A DNA stretch of 64,000 nucleotides from an uncultured Saprospiraceae bacterium (GTDB lineage Bacteria; Bacteroidota; Bacteroidia; Chitinophagales; Saprospiraceae): contig CALIAU010000005.1 of assembly GCA_938045585.1 (NCBI GenBank), positions 244,535 through 308,534 of the forward strand, written 5' to 3'. This document shows positions 47,987 through 56,900 of the stretch, in pieces. The translations under genes were made by a program, and so were the position numbers. The first letter of the stretch is position 1; the number at the start of each line of letters is the position of its first letter. The notes below the pieces were generated by a model. It did not search any database and had not been told where the DNA came from. It was given only the letters and a program-made list of their open reading frames with translations.

Positions 47987-48928
47987 CTACGGTAGTAAAA
48001 CCTGACTAAGAACATGGATCACTCCATTATTTGCTTGTACGTCAGTGACGACTATGTCTAATTTTCTATCCTGCGCATCTATAATACTTGCTCCGTTAGT
48101 AAGGTCCACTGTAAAGTCTCCTCCACCTAGAGTAGTAACAACTTGACCATCTGATAAATCTGCTGCTCTAACATTCGCACCAGACAAAACGTGGTATTGC
48201 AGTACTGCATTGAGCACATCATCAGGTAATTCTGATAATCCACCTATTGCCAACTCAGCTAGTAGGGCTACAAAGGCATCATTTGTAGGTGCAAAAACTG
48301 TAAACGGTCCTGCAGCAGATAGTGTTCCTACATAGTCTACGCCTAGGCTTTCAGTAGTTAGTGCCGTTACTAATGTTGAAAAGCTAGGATCTGCAGTAGC
48401 GAAACTTACCACTGTTGGTAAACCTATAACTGCGTCTACTATGTGAATCACACCATTGGATGCATCAATATCTGGAGTAGATACTGAACTTACTCCATTT
48501 ATTGTTACTGCTCCGTCTGTTGAGATATACATATTCATTGTATTTCCTCCGGCACCCGTAGCAGATGATTCTACATAACCAGTTGTTAGGTCTGCGGAAA
48601 CTACTTTCCCAAGTACTACATGATTCAATAAAATGTTAGTTAAGACATCCTTAGGAACATCTGCCAATGCTGCAAAGCCATTATCACTTAGGAAACTGCT
48701 AAATGCAGCATCTGTTGGAGCAAATACAGTAAAGGGCCCATCTCCATCTAAAGTACTTACAAGATCTGCTGCATCGAGTGCTGCTACCAAGGAACTTAGA
48801 TTAGCGGTTTCTGAAGCTAGTTCTGCAATTGTTTTTGGACCCTCCACAATTGGATCATCGTCTCCGCAGGCAATGAATCCTATCGATAAGGTCAATATAG
48901 TAAACGCTAAAAGTCTTAAATTTTTCAT
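47987..48928 (-). CDS. Lipoprotein with two fasciclin (FAS1) domains
   Basis: 313 aa. Lipobox IGFIAC (Cys21) followed by GDDD, a surface-type lipoprotein export signal in Bacteroidota. Two FAS1 repeats (about 35-170 and 172-313), each with the pairs GPFTVFAPTDAAF / GPFTVFAPTNDAF, VLLNHVVLGKV / VLQYHVLSGANV and ASNGVIHIVDAVI / ANNGVIHVLSQVL. FAS1 domains mediate adhesion. A single gene with no operon partner. Confidence 0.92.
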   Translation of the reverse strand: MKNLRLLAFTILTLSIGFIACGDDDPIVEGPKTIAELASETANLSSLVAALDAADLVSTLDGDGPFTVFAPTDAAFSSFLSDNGFAALADVPKDVLTNILLNHVVLGKVVSADLTTGYVESSATGAGGNTMNMYISTDGAVTINGVSSVSTPDIDASNGVIHIVDAVIGLPTVVSFATADPSFSTLVTALTTESLGVDYVGTLSAAGPFTVFAPTNDAFVALLAELAIGGLSELPDDVLNAVLQYHVLSGANVRAADLSDGQVVTTLGGGDFTVDLTNGASIIDAQDRKLDIVVTDVQANNGVIHVLSQVLLP

Positions 48929-49029
48929 GCAATTTTATTTTTGTTAAATGATCTACAGCTATAAGTGCAGAAAAAATAAAAGGGTTGCCCTGAGATGAAA
49001 AATTTATATTGAGTAGGACATCAAAGCAA

Positions 49030-49632
49030 TCAATTGATAGCTTTTAAATATTCTATCGCTTTTTCTGTATTAAGAAAATAGTCATTGAAAACCACTTGAT
49101 TATTCTGGTCTATAAGAATAAACCAGGGTGTGCCACCTGTTTTGTAGTCATGCATGACACTCGAGATATTTCTAGTTGTACTATCGCCTTCGTCATGCGC
49201 AAATGGAATATCTAAGTCATACTGCTTTTGTACTTCTTTCATGCGTTCGAACGTATTCGCATGTTTTCCTTCAAAGACTGTTTGAATCGCTAAAAAAGCA
49301 ACCTTAGAATTTCCCTCCAAAGCTGTTACCATTTCTTGTAAAGCTGGTAGACCCCGACTGTGGCAACCTGGGCACCAAGATTGGAAACAGTAAATCACTT
49401 TGAACTTTCCTTCGTAATTTTTTAATCCTATTGCCTCCGTTTCCTTCCCTTCTGCTTCTATCCAATTCCCAACTCGTAATTCTGGGGCTGACGATCCAGC
49501 TATTCCATAGTTATGTGATCTTGTTTGCATTTTTAATGAATTTATGTCCATTTGTGCGTTGCTTGTTTCTAAAAAGCCCAAGAAAAGAATACTCATAGAT
49601 AGAGTAATCATTCGTAATTTTTGTCTGTACAT
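49030..49632 (-). CDS. Periplasmic thioredoxin-like (TlpA/AhpC-TSA) protein
   Basis: 200 aa. Signal peptide cleaved after SNA (27), then a thioredoxin fold with active site W86-C87-P-G-C90 in YCFQSWCPGCHSRGLPALQEM and the cis-Pro region TGGTPWFILIDQNNQVVF. Predicted disulfide reductase of secreted proteins or cytochromes; partners not visible. Confidence 0.88.
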   Translation of the reverse strand: MYRQKLRMITLSMSILFLGFLETSNAQMDINSLKMQTRSHNYGIAGSSAPELRVGNWIEAEGKETEAIGLKNYEGKFKVIYCFQSWCPGCHSRGLPALQEMVTALEGNSKVAFLAIQTVFEGKHANTFERMKEVQKQYDLDIPFAHDEGDSTTRNISSVMHDYKTGGTPWFILIDQNNQVVFNDYFLNTEKAIEYLKAIN

Positions 49633-49878
49633 ATGCTTATAACTTTTGAGCGAATAGAAAAGTTGCTCTAAACTGAATTCTTGGATTGATTCTTACATCA
49701 AATGTAATCATCAGGACAGGGACGAAGAGACGTCGGATAAGGGAGAAACTCGCTAAGAGAACTACATAGTGAGCCTTAGTCAGAAGCACAAACAAAAAAT
49801 TAATATTATCTTAAAGCCTCATTATTATGATTCCTTCTTCCTAAATCCACGTTCTTTCAGTAAGCAAAAAATAAAACT

Positions 49879-50589
49879 ATGCGTAAACTATTTGTATTTA
49901 TTATGATTCCATTCTTTATGATGTCTTGCGATCCGCAAAACTTCCAAAAAGCTATGGATGCATTAAATTCACCACTGTCTAATACAGAAATAGCAAATGG
50001 ACTTAAATCAGCACTCGATCTCGGTGTTGGAAACAGTGTGGATTTCTTATCAGCAAAAGATGGTTACTATCAATCTATCTATAAAATATTACTGCCGCAA
50101 GAGGCTCAAACCGTTACAAATAAACTCAAGTTTATTCCAGGTTTTGAAGACATAGAAGAAGTATTGCTACAGAAAATAAACAGAGCCGCGGAAGATGCAG
50201 CTGGGAAAGCAGGTCCCATCTTTTTATCTGCAATCAAAGGCATTAGCTTTAACGATGCAATGGGTATCTTAATGGGCCAAAATAACGCAGCAACGCAATA
50301 CTTGCATACAGGCACTTATAGTCAACTTTATTCAGAATTTGATCCAGTAATCGGGAATTCCATGAATAAGTTTAATGTGGAAGGCTACTGGTCTAATGCA
50401 GTCAATGCGTATAACAAAATTCCATTTGTTGACAAGGTAAATCCAGATTTATCAGATCATATTACAAATACAGCCTTAAAAGGAATGTTCTCACTTATTG
50501 AGCAAAAAGAGTTAGGTATACGCACAGATCTGAACCAAAGAACTTCTGCATTATTACAAAAAGTATTTGCTAAGCAGGATGGGAAATAG
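49879..50589 (+). CDS. DUF4197 lipoprotein
   Basis: 236 aa. Lipobox FMMSC (Cys17), then the DUF4197 pattern: LSNTEIANGLKSALDLGVGNSVDFLSAKDGYYQS, KINRAAEDAAGKAGPIFLSAIKGISFNDAMGIL and NAATQYLHTGTYSQLYSEFDPVI. Periplasmic, function unknown. Single gene with a strong terminator. Confidence 0.92.
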   Translation: MRKLFVFIMIPFFMMSCDPQNFQKAMDALNSPLSNTEIANGLKSALDLGVGNSVDFLSAKDGYYQSIYKILLPQEAQTVTNKLKFIPGFEDIEEVLLQKINRAAEDAAGKAGPIFLSAIKGISFNDAMGILMGQNNAATQYLHTGTYSQLYSEFDPVIGNSMNKFNVEGYWSNAVNAYNKIPFVDKVNPDLSDHITNTALKGMFSLIEQKELGIRTDLNQRTSALLQKVFAKQDGK

Positions 50590-50615
50590 ACTACAAACCA
50601 CCCGGCATATAATAT

Positions 50616-50656
50616 AAAACAAGAAGGGGAGCAAGATTTGCTCCCCTTCTTGTTTT
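50616..50656 (+). terminator. Long intrinsic terminator after the DUF4197 gene
   Basis: A 19-bp perfect stem from 50616-50634 and 50638-50656 around a 3-nt loop (gat); the core is AAGAAGGGGAGCA. Flanked by A and T tracts, so it could work both ways. Confidence 0.92.
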
Positions 50657-50774
50657 GCTTAGTGCAGATACAGGTATCATTTCATTCCATTATCCGATTT
50701 TCCATACTTCTAAGTAAAGAGCCTAGAATTATAAATCATTTAGCCTTTGCTATACTTAGTCTCATTAAAATTTT

Positions 50775-50782
50775 TACATTTG
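50775..50782 (+). promoter_or_regulatory. Possible -7 promoter element for the DUF5606 gene
   Basis: TACATTTG matches TAnnTTTG and lies 17 nt before the ATG at 50800. A TTTG at 50746-50749 is 25 nt upstream, longer than the usual 19-21 spacing, so the promoter is tentative. It supports the shorter start over the frame from 50638, whose start overlaps the terminator above. Confidence 0.4.
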
Positions 50783-50799
50783 GATTCAAATTTAGACAA

Positions 50800-51201
50800 A
50801 TGAATTTAGAGCCCTATGTTGCGGTAAGTGGAATGCCTGGAATTTATAAGATTGTGAACTCGCGTTCAAATGGACTTGTGGTGGAAGATCTGGACTCTGC
50901 TAAAGTGAAATTTTGTCCTACACGTAAGCATCAGTTTACACCCCTTGGAACAGTTGCTATTTATACTCTTGAAGATACAGAGCCGCTCAATGAGGTGTTT
51001 AAAACAATGTTAGAAAAACTAGATAGTATACCACCTGTAGCACCCAACTCTAAGAACCATGAATTGTTTGAATACTTTGAGCAAATTCTGCCCAACTGGA
51101 ATGAAGACCAGGTCTATGCAAGTGACATCAAGAAAATCATCAAATGGTTTAATTTTCTCAATACCAGGGGTCTTCTCACCACCTCAGATGAGGAGGAATA
51201 A
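50800..51201 (+). CDS. DUF5606 family protein
   Basis: 133 aa from the ATG at 50800 (MNLEPYVAVSGMPGIYKIVNSRSNGLVVEDLDS). This start is typical of the Bacteroidota family DUF5606; the ORF's 54 upstream residues come from terminator and promoter sequence. Compact cytosolic beta-rich N-terminus with SRKHQF-like CPTRKHQFTPLGTVAIYT and a helical C-terminal part (IKKIIKWFNFLNTRGLL). Function unknown. Confidence 0.88.
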   Translation: MNLEPYVAVSGMPGIYKIVNSRSNGLVVEDLDSAKVKFCPTRKHQFTPLGTVAIYTLEDTEPLNEVFKTMLEKLDSIPPVAPNSKNHELFEYFEQILPNWNEDQVYASDIKKIIKWFNFLNTRGLLTTSDEEE

Positions 51202-51235
51202 GGTCATAGCATAATATTCTTATCTGAGTTTTTTC

Positions 51236-51243
51236 TACCTTTG
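51236..51243 (+). promoter_or_regulatory. Possible -7 promoter element for mtaB
   Basis: TACCTTTG matches TAnnTTTG and lies 21 nt before the mtaB ATG. No TTTG -33 box at the normal distance. Confidence 0.35.
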
Positions 51244-51264
51244 TTTTGAACTTAAGAAAACTAC

Positions 51265-52563
51265 ATGGCAACGCCACATACTGTCGCATTTCATACCCTA
51301 GGTTGTAAGCTCAACTACTCCGAGACCTCTAGTATTAAACGGATGTTTGAAGAGCATGGATATACCTCTGTCCCTGTAGAGAATGCCGCTGACATCTATA
51401 TCATAAATACCTGCTCTGTAACTGATTTTGCAGATAAAAAATGTAGATCCTTTGTTCGGAAAGTTTTGAAAACAGCACCGCAGGCCAAGGTAGTAGTGAT
51501 TGGATGTTATGCACAGCTTAAACCTAAAGAAATATCTGAAATCCCAGGTGTGGACCTCGTATTAGGTGCAACAGAGAAGTTTAATATCCTAAACTATATC
51601 GATGAACTTAGTCTAAGCTCAGAAAAGGGGATTGTCAAAGCAGGAGAGTTAAGTACTCTTGATCATTTTCAAGGCGCATTTTCTTTTGGTGATCGAACGC
51701 GTTCTTTTCTTAAAGTACAGGATGGCTGTGATTATAAGTGTTCTTTTTGTACCATTCCTCAAGCACGCGGAAAAAGCAGATCTTCTTCTCCTCTCATGGT
51801 AATGGAAAATGCCAAAGAGATAATAGCTATGGGTGTCAAAGAAATTGTATTAACAGGAGTAAATATTGGTGACTACAGCTATGACAACAAAAACTTCTTG
51901 CACATTCTAAAAGAACTGGATAGTCTGGAAGGTCTAGAGCGTATCCGTATTTCTTCCATTGAACCTAATCTTTGTTCGGATGAGATCATTGAATTTGTAA
52001 GTCTTTCCAAACGTGTTGTTCCCCATTTCCATATGCCCTTACAAAGTGGTTCTGATAAGTTATTAAAGCGCATGCGGAGGCGCTATAAATCGGACTTGTA
52101 CAAAGAGCGTGTTAGAGAGATAAAAAATAGGATGCCCCATTGTTGTATTGGTGTAGATGTTATCGTGGGATTTCCAGGTGAAACAGATGCTGACTTTATG
52201 GATACTGTTCTTTTCTTAGAAGGTTTAGATATTTCTTATCTGCATGTCTTTACATATTCTGAAAGAGACAATACGCCAGCGGCAGAAATGGGCGAGTCCG
52301 TTCCTATGGAAACTAGACGAAAACGAAATGCCATCTTGCGTTCTCTTTCTGAAAAGAAAAAAAGGAAATTTTATAGTAGCTACCTATCGCAATCCCGCAA
52401 GGTACTTTTTGAGCAATCTAAATCTGAAAGCACAATGACAGGTTTTACAGATAATTATATTAAGGTTTCTCTTCCCTTCGATGCCTCTAGACTTAATACG
52501 ATAAACACCGTGTCGTTACAAAGTATAAATGAGGAAGGTTTGGTTACGTCTCATTTAGTTTAA
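51265..52563 (+). CDS. mtaB: tRNA t6A37 methylthiotransferase MtaB
   Basis: 432 aa radical SAM enzyme that converts t6A37 of tRNA to ms2t6A. The N-terminal MTTase domain has cluster cysteines C14, C50 and C81; the radical SAM motif is C155-x3-C159-x2-C162 (GCDYKCSFCTIP). A C-terminal TRAM-like segment ends the protein. TLGCKLNYSET is the MtaB-type opening (GCKxNxxE). After it comes the 1.4-kb gene-free region. Confidence 0.94.
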   Translation: MATPHTVAFHTLGCKLNYSETSSIKRMFEEHGYTSVPVENAADIYIINTCSVTDFADKKCRSFVRKVLKTAPQAKVVVIGCYAQLKPKEISEIPGVDLVLGATEKFNILNYIDELSLSSEKGIVKAGELSTLDHFQGAFSFGDRTRSFLKVQDGCDYKCSFCTIPQARGKSRSSSPLMVMENAKEIIAMGVKEIVLTGVNIGDYSYDNKNFLHILKELDSLEGLERIRISSIEPNLCSDEIIEFVSLSKRVVPHFHMPLQSGSDKLLKRMRRRYKSDLYKERVREIKNRMPHCCIGVDVIVGFPGETDADFMDTVLFLEGLDISYLHVFTYSERDNTPAAEMGESVPMETRRKRNAILRSLSEKKKRKFYSSYLSQSRKVLFEQSKSESTMTGFTDNYIKVSLPFDASRLNTINTVSLQSINEEGLVTSHLV

Positions 52564-52603
52564 TAAAATAAATGTGCTTTCTATTTCTATAATATCTATT
52601 ATT

Positions 52604-52945
52604 CTTTTGTCTTGAAACAAAAGAACCAAAAGTTCAAGGCTGTATAAGTTTTACTACTCTTCTTGCAGAAGAGTAGCCGCAAAATATATCCCCAAATTCC
52701 TAAAATCGCTAAACTCGCATCGTTATAGTTGCTTGCATTAACAAGTTACTTACTAGTAAACTTACTTCTTACAAATGGTTTTTTCCAGCTCAAACAGTAC
52801 CGATTATTTAACGGAATTTGTGAACATATTTTGCTAAAACTTCTAAGGCCGGCAAATAGCTTTATCGTCATACGTAGTTTCCGAACTACGTAAGCATATT
52901 AGCACGCAAGGATTTTTTTTGCTAGCTTTTTTTATCAAGAAAAAA
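52604..52945. repeat. Chain of perfect hairpins in a gene-free region
   Basis: CTTTTGT/ACAAAAG (52604-52623), GAAC/GTTC (52623-52635), CTACTCTTCT-tgc-AGAAGAGTAG (52654-52676), TACGTAGTT-tccg-AACTACGTA (52871-52892) and near 52927-52945 CTTTTTT/AAAAAAG. The opening CTTTTGTCTTGAAACAAAAG and CAAAAGTTCAAGGCTG resemble, from memory, dispersed intergenic repeats common in Bacteroidota genomes. No coding signal. Probably a non-coding repeat inserted after mtaB. Confidence 0.5.
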
Positions 52946-53170
52946 GTAGACACAGGACTAGATAATCAAAGTAAGAGTACATTTATTAATATCCACGTGA
53001 AGTTTGGAAACTACACATCACGATTTAATATTTTTCGTTCTGTTTTTCAAGAAAAAAGGACAACAGAAGAATAATAAAAACTAATCAAAAGTGTAAGCAA
53101 GCTTCCATTACAACAGGCCAAAACCATAAAATCTGTTAAATTTTTGACACTTAAAGCTAATTCAATTCAA

Positions 53171-53469
53171 AATATGTGTCTTCTCCTTCATGAGACCGTC
53201 TTAAGAGTGTAACAAGATTGAAAAATGGATTTAAGTTACACGTAAGCTTGAGAAACTTACTTAAATATTGAGAAACGACACCCGGATTTAAAGCGATTTG
53301 AGAACTCGCTTGTTTTTTTGAGAAACAATAACACCCTTATTAAAGTGAACTGAGAACTCACTTGTTTTTTGAGAAACTACACCCTTACAGCGAACTGAGA
53401 ACTCGCTTATTTTGAGAAACTACACCCTTATAGCATTACCAGCGGAAGATATATTCTTCCGTTTTTTTT
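53171..53469 (+). ncRNA. Putative hairpin-array small RNA, copy 1
   Basis: Four short hairpins with 9-nt loops: GTAAG/CTTAC (53242-53260), AAGCGA/TCGCTT (53291-53311), AAGTGA/TCACTT (53343-53363), AGCGA/TCGCT (53389-53407). Every loop holds TGAGAA. Each hairpin is followed by a linker TGAGAAAC-N0-5-ACACCC (53269, 53319, 53370, 53413). It ends in terminator CGGAAGA (53443-53449)/TCTTCCG (53455-53461) plus eight T. Stem changes between units are compensatory (AAGTGA/TCACTT against AAGCGA/TCGCTT). No ORF. The 5' end is set at the shared AATATGTG block; true ends are unknown. Confidence 0.7.
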
Positions 53470-53556
53470 GCCCATACTCTATCTTTATATATTAGATTCT
53501 AGAAGTTACATTTGCAGTTTGCTAAGAAATTGTCAAATTAAATAATCTCCATCTAA

Positions 53557-53764
53557 AATATGTGGTACTCATTACTGTAGACGTCTTATAAGTGTAATGA
53601 GAATGAAACTGGATTTAAATTACAATGATTGGTTAGAAAGTGAGCTTGAGAAACTCACTTAAATATTGAGAACAGAGCCTTTTAGCGAATTGAGAACTCG
53701 CTTTTTTGAGAAACACACCCTTTTTGAACATTACCAGCGGAAGATTTATCTTCCGTTTTTTTTT
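53557..53764 (+). ncRNA. Putative hairpin-array small RNA, copy 2 (tandem)
   Basis: Shorter tandem copy of the preceding element with two hairpins: AAGTGAG/CTCACTT (53638-53660) and AGCGA/TCGCT (53684-53702), both with TGAGAA in a 9-nt loop, plus linkers at 53667 and 53707. Terminator CGGAAGA (53738-53744)/TCTTCCG (53749-53755) and nine T. It shares with copy 1 the upstream blocks TTG(A/T)CA and AATATGTG at an identical 27-nt offset, CGTCTTA(A/T), GGATTTAA and the post-terminator GCCC(A/C)TACT. First hairpin GTGAG/CTCAC against GTAAG/CTTAC in copy 1 is a compensatory pair. Confidence 0.7.
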
Positions 53765-53782
53765 GCCCCTACTTTGTCTTAA

Positions 53783-53825
53783 GATTTTAGACGCTAGATT
53801 TTAGACGCTAGATTCTTGTACGCCA
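53783..53825 (+). repeat. Short tandem repeat, 14-bp unit
   Basis: GATTTTAGACGCTA at 53783-53796 and again, identical, at 53797-53810, followed by a degenerate third unit to 53825. Lies just after the terminator of hairpin RNA copy 2. Confidence 0.75.
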
Positions 53826-53971
53826 GAGTACTTCCAGTCTAATAGAGTACTAGAACATGAAAAATATCGGACTAGGGTAAACCCTAGGACAGAGAGATGT
53901 TAAATTCATTAATTTTATAGTCTATCCTTATAACTCCTTCCTATATTGATTGTACTTAAACACCTTTATCC

Positions 53972-56900
53972 ATGTTATACGGAAAACTACAAACTATTCT
54001 TATTGTCCTATTCTTAGCAAGTTTATGCAATGCTCAAAGTGAACAAGATTATTTTTGGAAAAATGTTCCCATTGGTGGTGGTGGATATATTACTGGCATG
54101 CAAATACATCCGCTGGATGCAGAGATGCGGATTTACAGAACGGATGTGGGAGGTGCATATCGCTATGACCCCAGCACAGGGCGCATGGTCCAGTTAATTT
54201 ATTCTACAGAAGAATCCCATTATAGTGTTGCAGGTATTGCACTCCATCCAGATGATACTGATATAATTTATCTGGCAGTAGGTAGAAATTGTAATGCAGC
54301 TACCTCTGCAATATATGAATCTACAGATGGTGGAGAAACATTTATTGAACTGGCTGTTACCGGTGACAATGATTTTTATTTTTCTGGTAATGGTGGAAGA
54401 AACTGTTCTGGTAATAATGAGGATAAAGATCGTGAAGGCACACCCATCGCAATCAACCCAAATAATACCAATGAATTGTACCTGGGTACAACTGATAAAG
54501 GATTATATATTCTAGACCTGGCTACCTTAGAAGCAAGCCAAATACCAGATAATCAAATACCATATAATACCAATCGTAAAAGTATCCGTTCGGTTGTTTT
54601 CCATCCAACAGAAGATCTTGTATATGTAGGATATGCTGATCATGGAATTTATCTTGGTAACACAAACAATCAAGAATTCACACTTGTGAATAATTCCGCA
54701 GCTGCCTTAGATGTAATAGACATTTCGATTTCAAAAAATGCAGATTATTTAGTTGCAGCTTGCAAGCGCGAGGGAATACTTAAGTGTGAAAATATCATAG
54801 CGGGAACAAATTGGTCTTTATTAACAAATGGATTAGATACAGACTTCACGGATAATGCGGATAATAACAATGATGGCTTTCTCACTGTAGATTGTAGCCC
54901 CCATGATAATGATAAAATTATTACCGTCACTGCTGACTGGAATCATCTCAATGAATTTTATGTAACGACCAATGGTGGCGATCTATGGACGCAGGTGGAT
55001 GGTGATTTACCAGATGCTAACAATGCCTTTCCTTGGCGTGATGTCTTTGGTTCTCATGTAGCGCAAATAGCCTACGATCCATTTGATGAACAAACCATGC
55101 ATTTTACAAGTTGGTTTTCTACCTTTCAATGCGATAATTTCTCTTTTACCAATGGTGGCACCTGGGGCAATTTACAATCTAAGGGGCACGAAGAAATTGT
55201 ACCAACAGATCTACTATGTTTCCCTACGAATTCCAAGGGCAATTTTTTCATCTCTGGAAGTGGAGATCATAGTGGATTCGTATTTAACTCTGATATAGAA
55301 GACATAGAAAATTTTGCAGAAGAAGACATCAGTGCAAAGACCAACGATAATTTAGGCAAACTAAAGAAAAGTGCGAGTTATAGTTTTTGTGAAAAACAAC
55401 CAGATCATTTGGCCCTCTTACTAACAGATGAATGGACACCAAATGAGGGCGGATTACTGACTTCAGAAGATGGCGGAGATACCTGGAATTTAAAAGCTGG
55501 TTATCTAAGTGATGATCTCAAAACTGTAGTAGAAATGTCTTCCGATGATCCTGATAACATAGTCATCTTTGGACATAATGGATTAAAGTATACTGAGGAT
55601 GGAGGAGACACGGATTTTATTGCAGCTTCTGGAACAACGACTAACAATCCAGACTGTGCACTCCCCTTTGATGTGACTTGTTTAGCTTCGACGGATGTAA
55701 ATTCCGGGAATTTTAATTCTAGTGTCTTTAATGTATACAGAAATATTGCTGCTGATAAAGAAGTACCCTGTGTATTCTACTACTACGATTGGAATGGAAC
55801 ATTTAATATTTCCACAAATGGTGGTAAAGATTGGTGTGTGGTACATAACGATCTGTCTCAGTTACCCGCCAATACAAATTTTTGGACCAAGGCACGGATG
55901 TTCACGGTGCCTGGGCATGCAGGACATATCTGGATCAATGTAAATAATACACTATACTTCAGTGATGACGCTGGAGCAAGTTGGTCTAATATAAGTAATT
56001 CTAGCTCAATTGATAAAGCACGTGCCATCTCCTTTGGTAAGGGTGTAACGGATAGCTATCCAGCTATTTATGTGTTTGGAGAAAAAGACACTGATGCAAC
56101 AGATTACTTTTATAGGTCTGATGATATGGGGCAAACTTGGATAAGAATAAATAATTATGCAGAAAAAGAATTGTGGACAGATAGTAAGATAATTGCGGGT
56201 GACCGGAATATTGCAGGGCGTTTATATGCTGGAGTAAGTGGACAGGGTGTTGTGTTTGGTGATGACATTGAATTAATTGAGGCTGGTCTTTGTGCTAATG
56301 AAGAGCTGGTGATACAAGGAGAATTCGAAACAGCAAGTAGCAATATCCCAAGTTTTAGTTTGCATGACGGGGGTACAGGGTTAGCAAGTGGTTTTGTAAA
56401 TGATATGGGTGAGGCTCAGATTGAAATTGAGAATGGAGGAAATTTTGATTATGATGTGCAAATGTGGCAAGACAACCTAGCTATTACGGCAGGAGAAACC
56501 TATCTACTCACAACAATAGCACGTGCTGATGCGCCTAGAGATATCGTGATTAAACTTAGAAATAGAGCAAATGGCTCTATCGTATATCACGAAACAGATT
56601 TAGCATTGACTGAGAGTCATCAAGTGTTTACACATGAATTCGTAGCGCCAAATGATGATGACGATCTCAGGTTGACACATCTAGTAGGCATCTCTGACAC
56701 AGATGTATATTTTGATCAAATTAGTTTGATGCAAGTAAGTGGATTAGACGCGGATGGTGATGGTATCTGCGACGATGAGGATCCATGTGTGTTTTGTGCA
56801 GATCTTTCCATGACAAAAACAGTCCTTCCTAGCTTAGTGAATGGACCAACGAATTCCGCATGGCAGATTCGTGTTAATGAAATAGCAGGCAACCCAACAG

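Noticed and set aside
50638..50799. N-terminal extension of the DUF5606 protein
   Set aside because: It starts in the DUF4197 terminator and spans the promoter region; family members begin at the ATG at 50800.
53242..53712. CRISPR array as an explanation for the repeats
   Set aside because: Repeat units differ in length (17-32 nt steps), vary in sequence with compensatory stem changes, have no equal spacers, and no cas genes are present.
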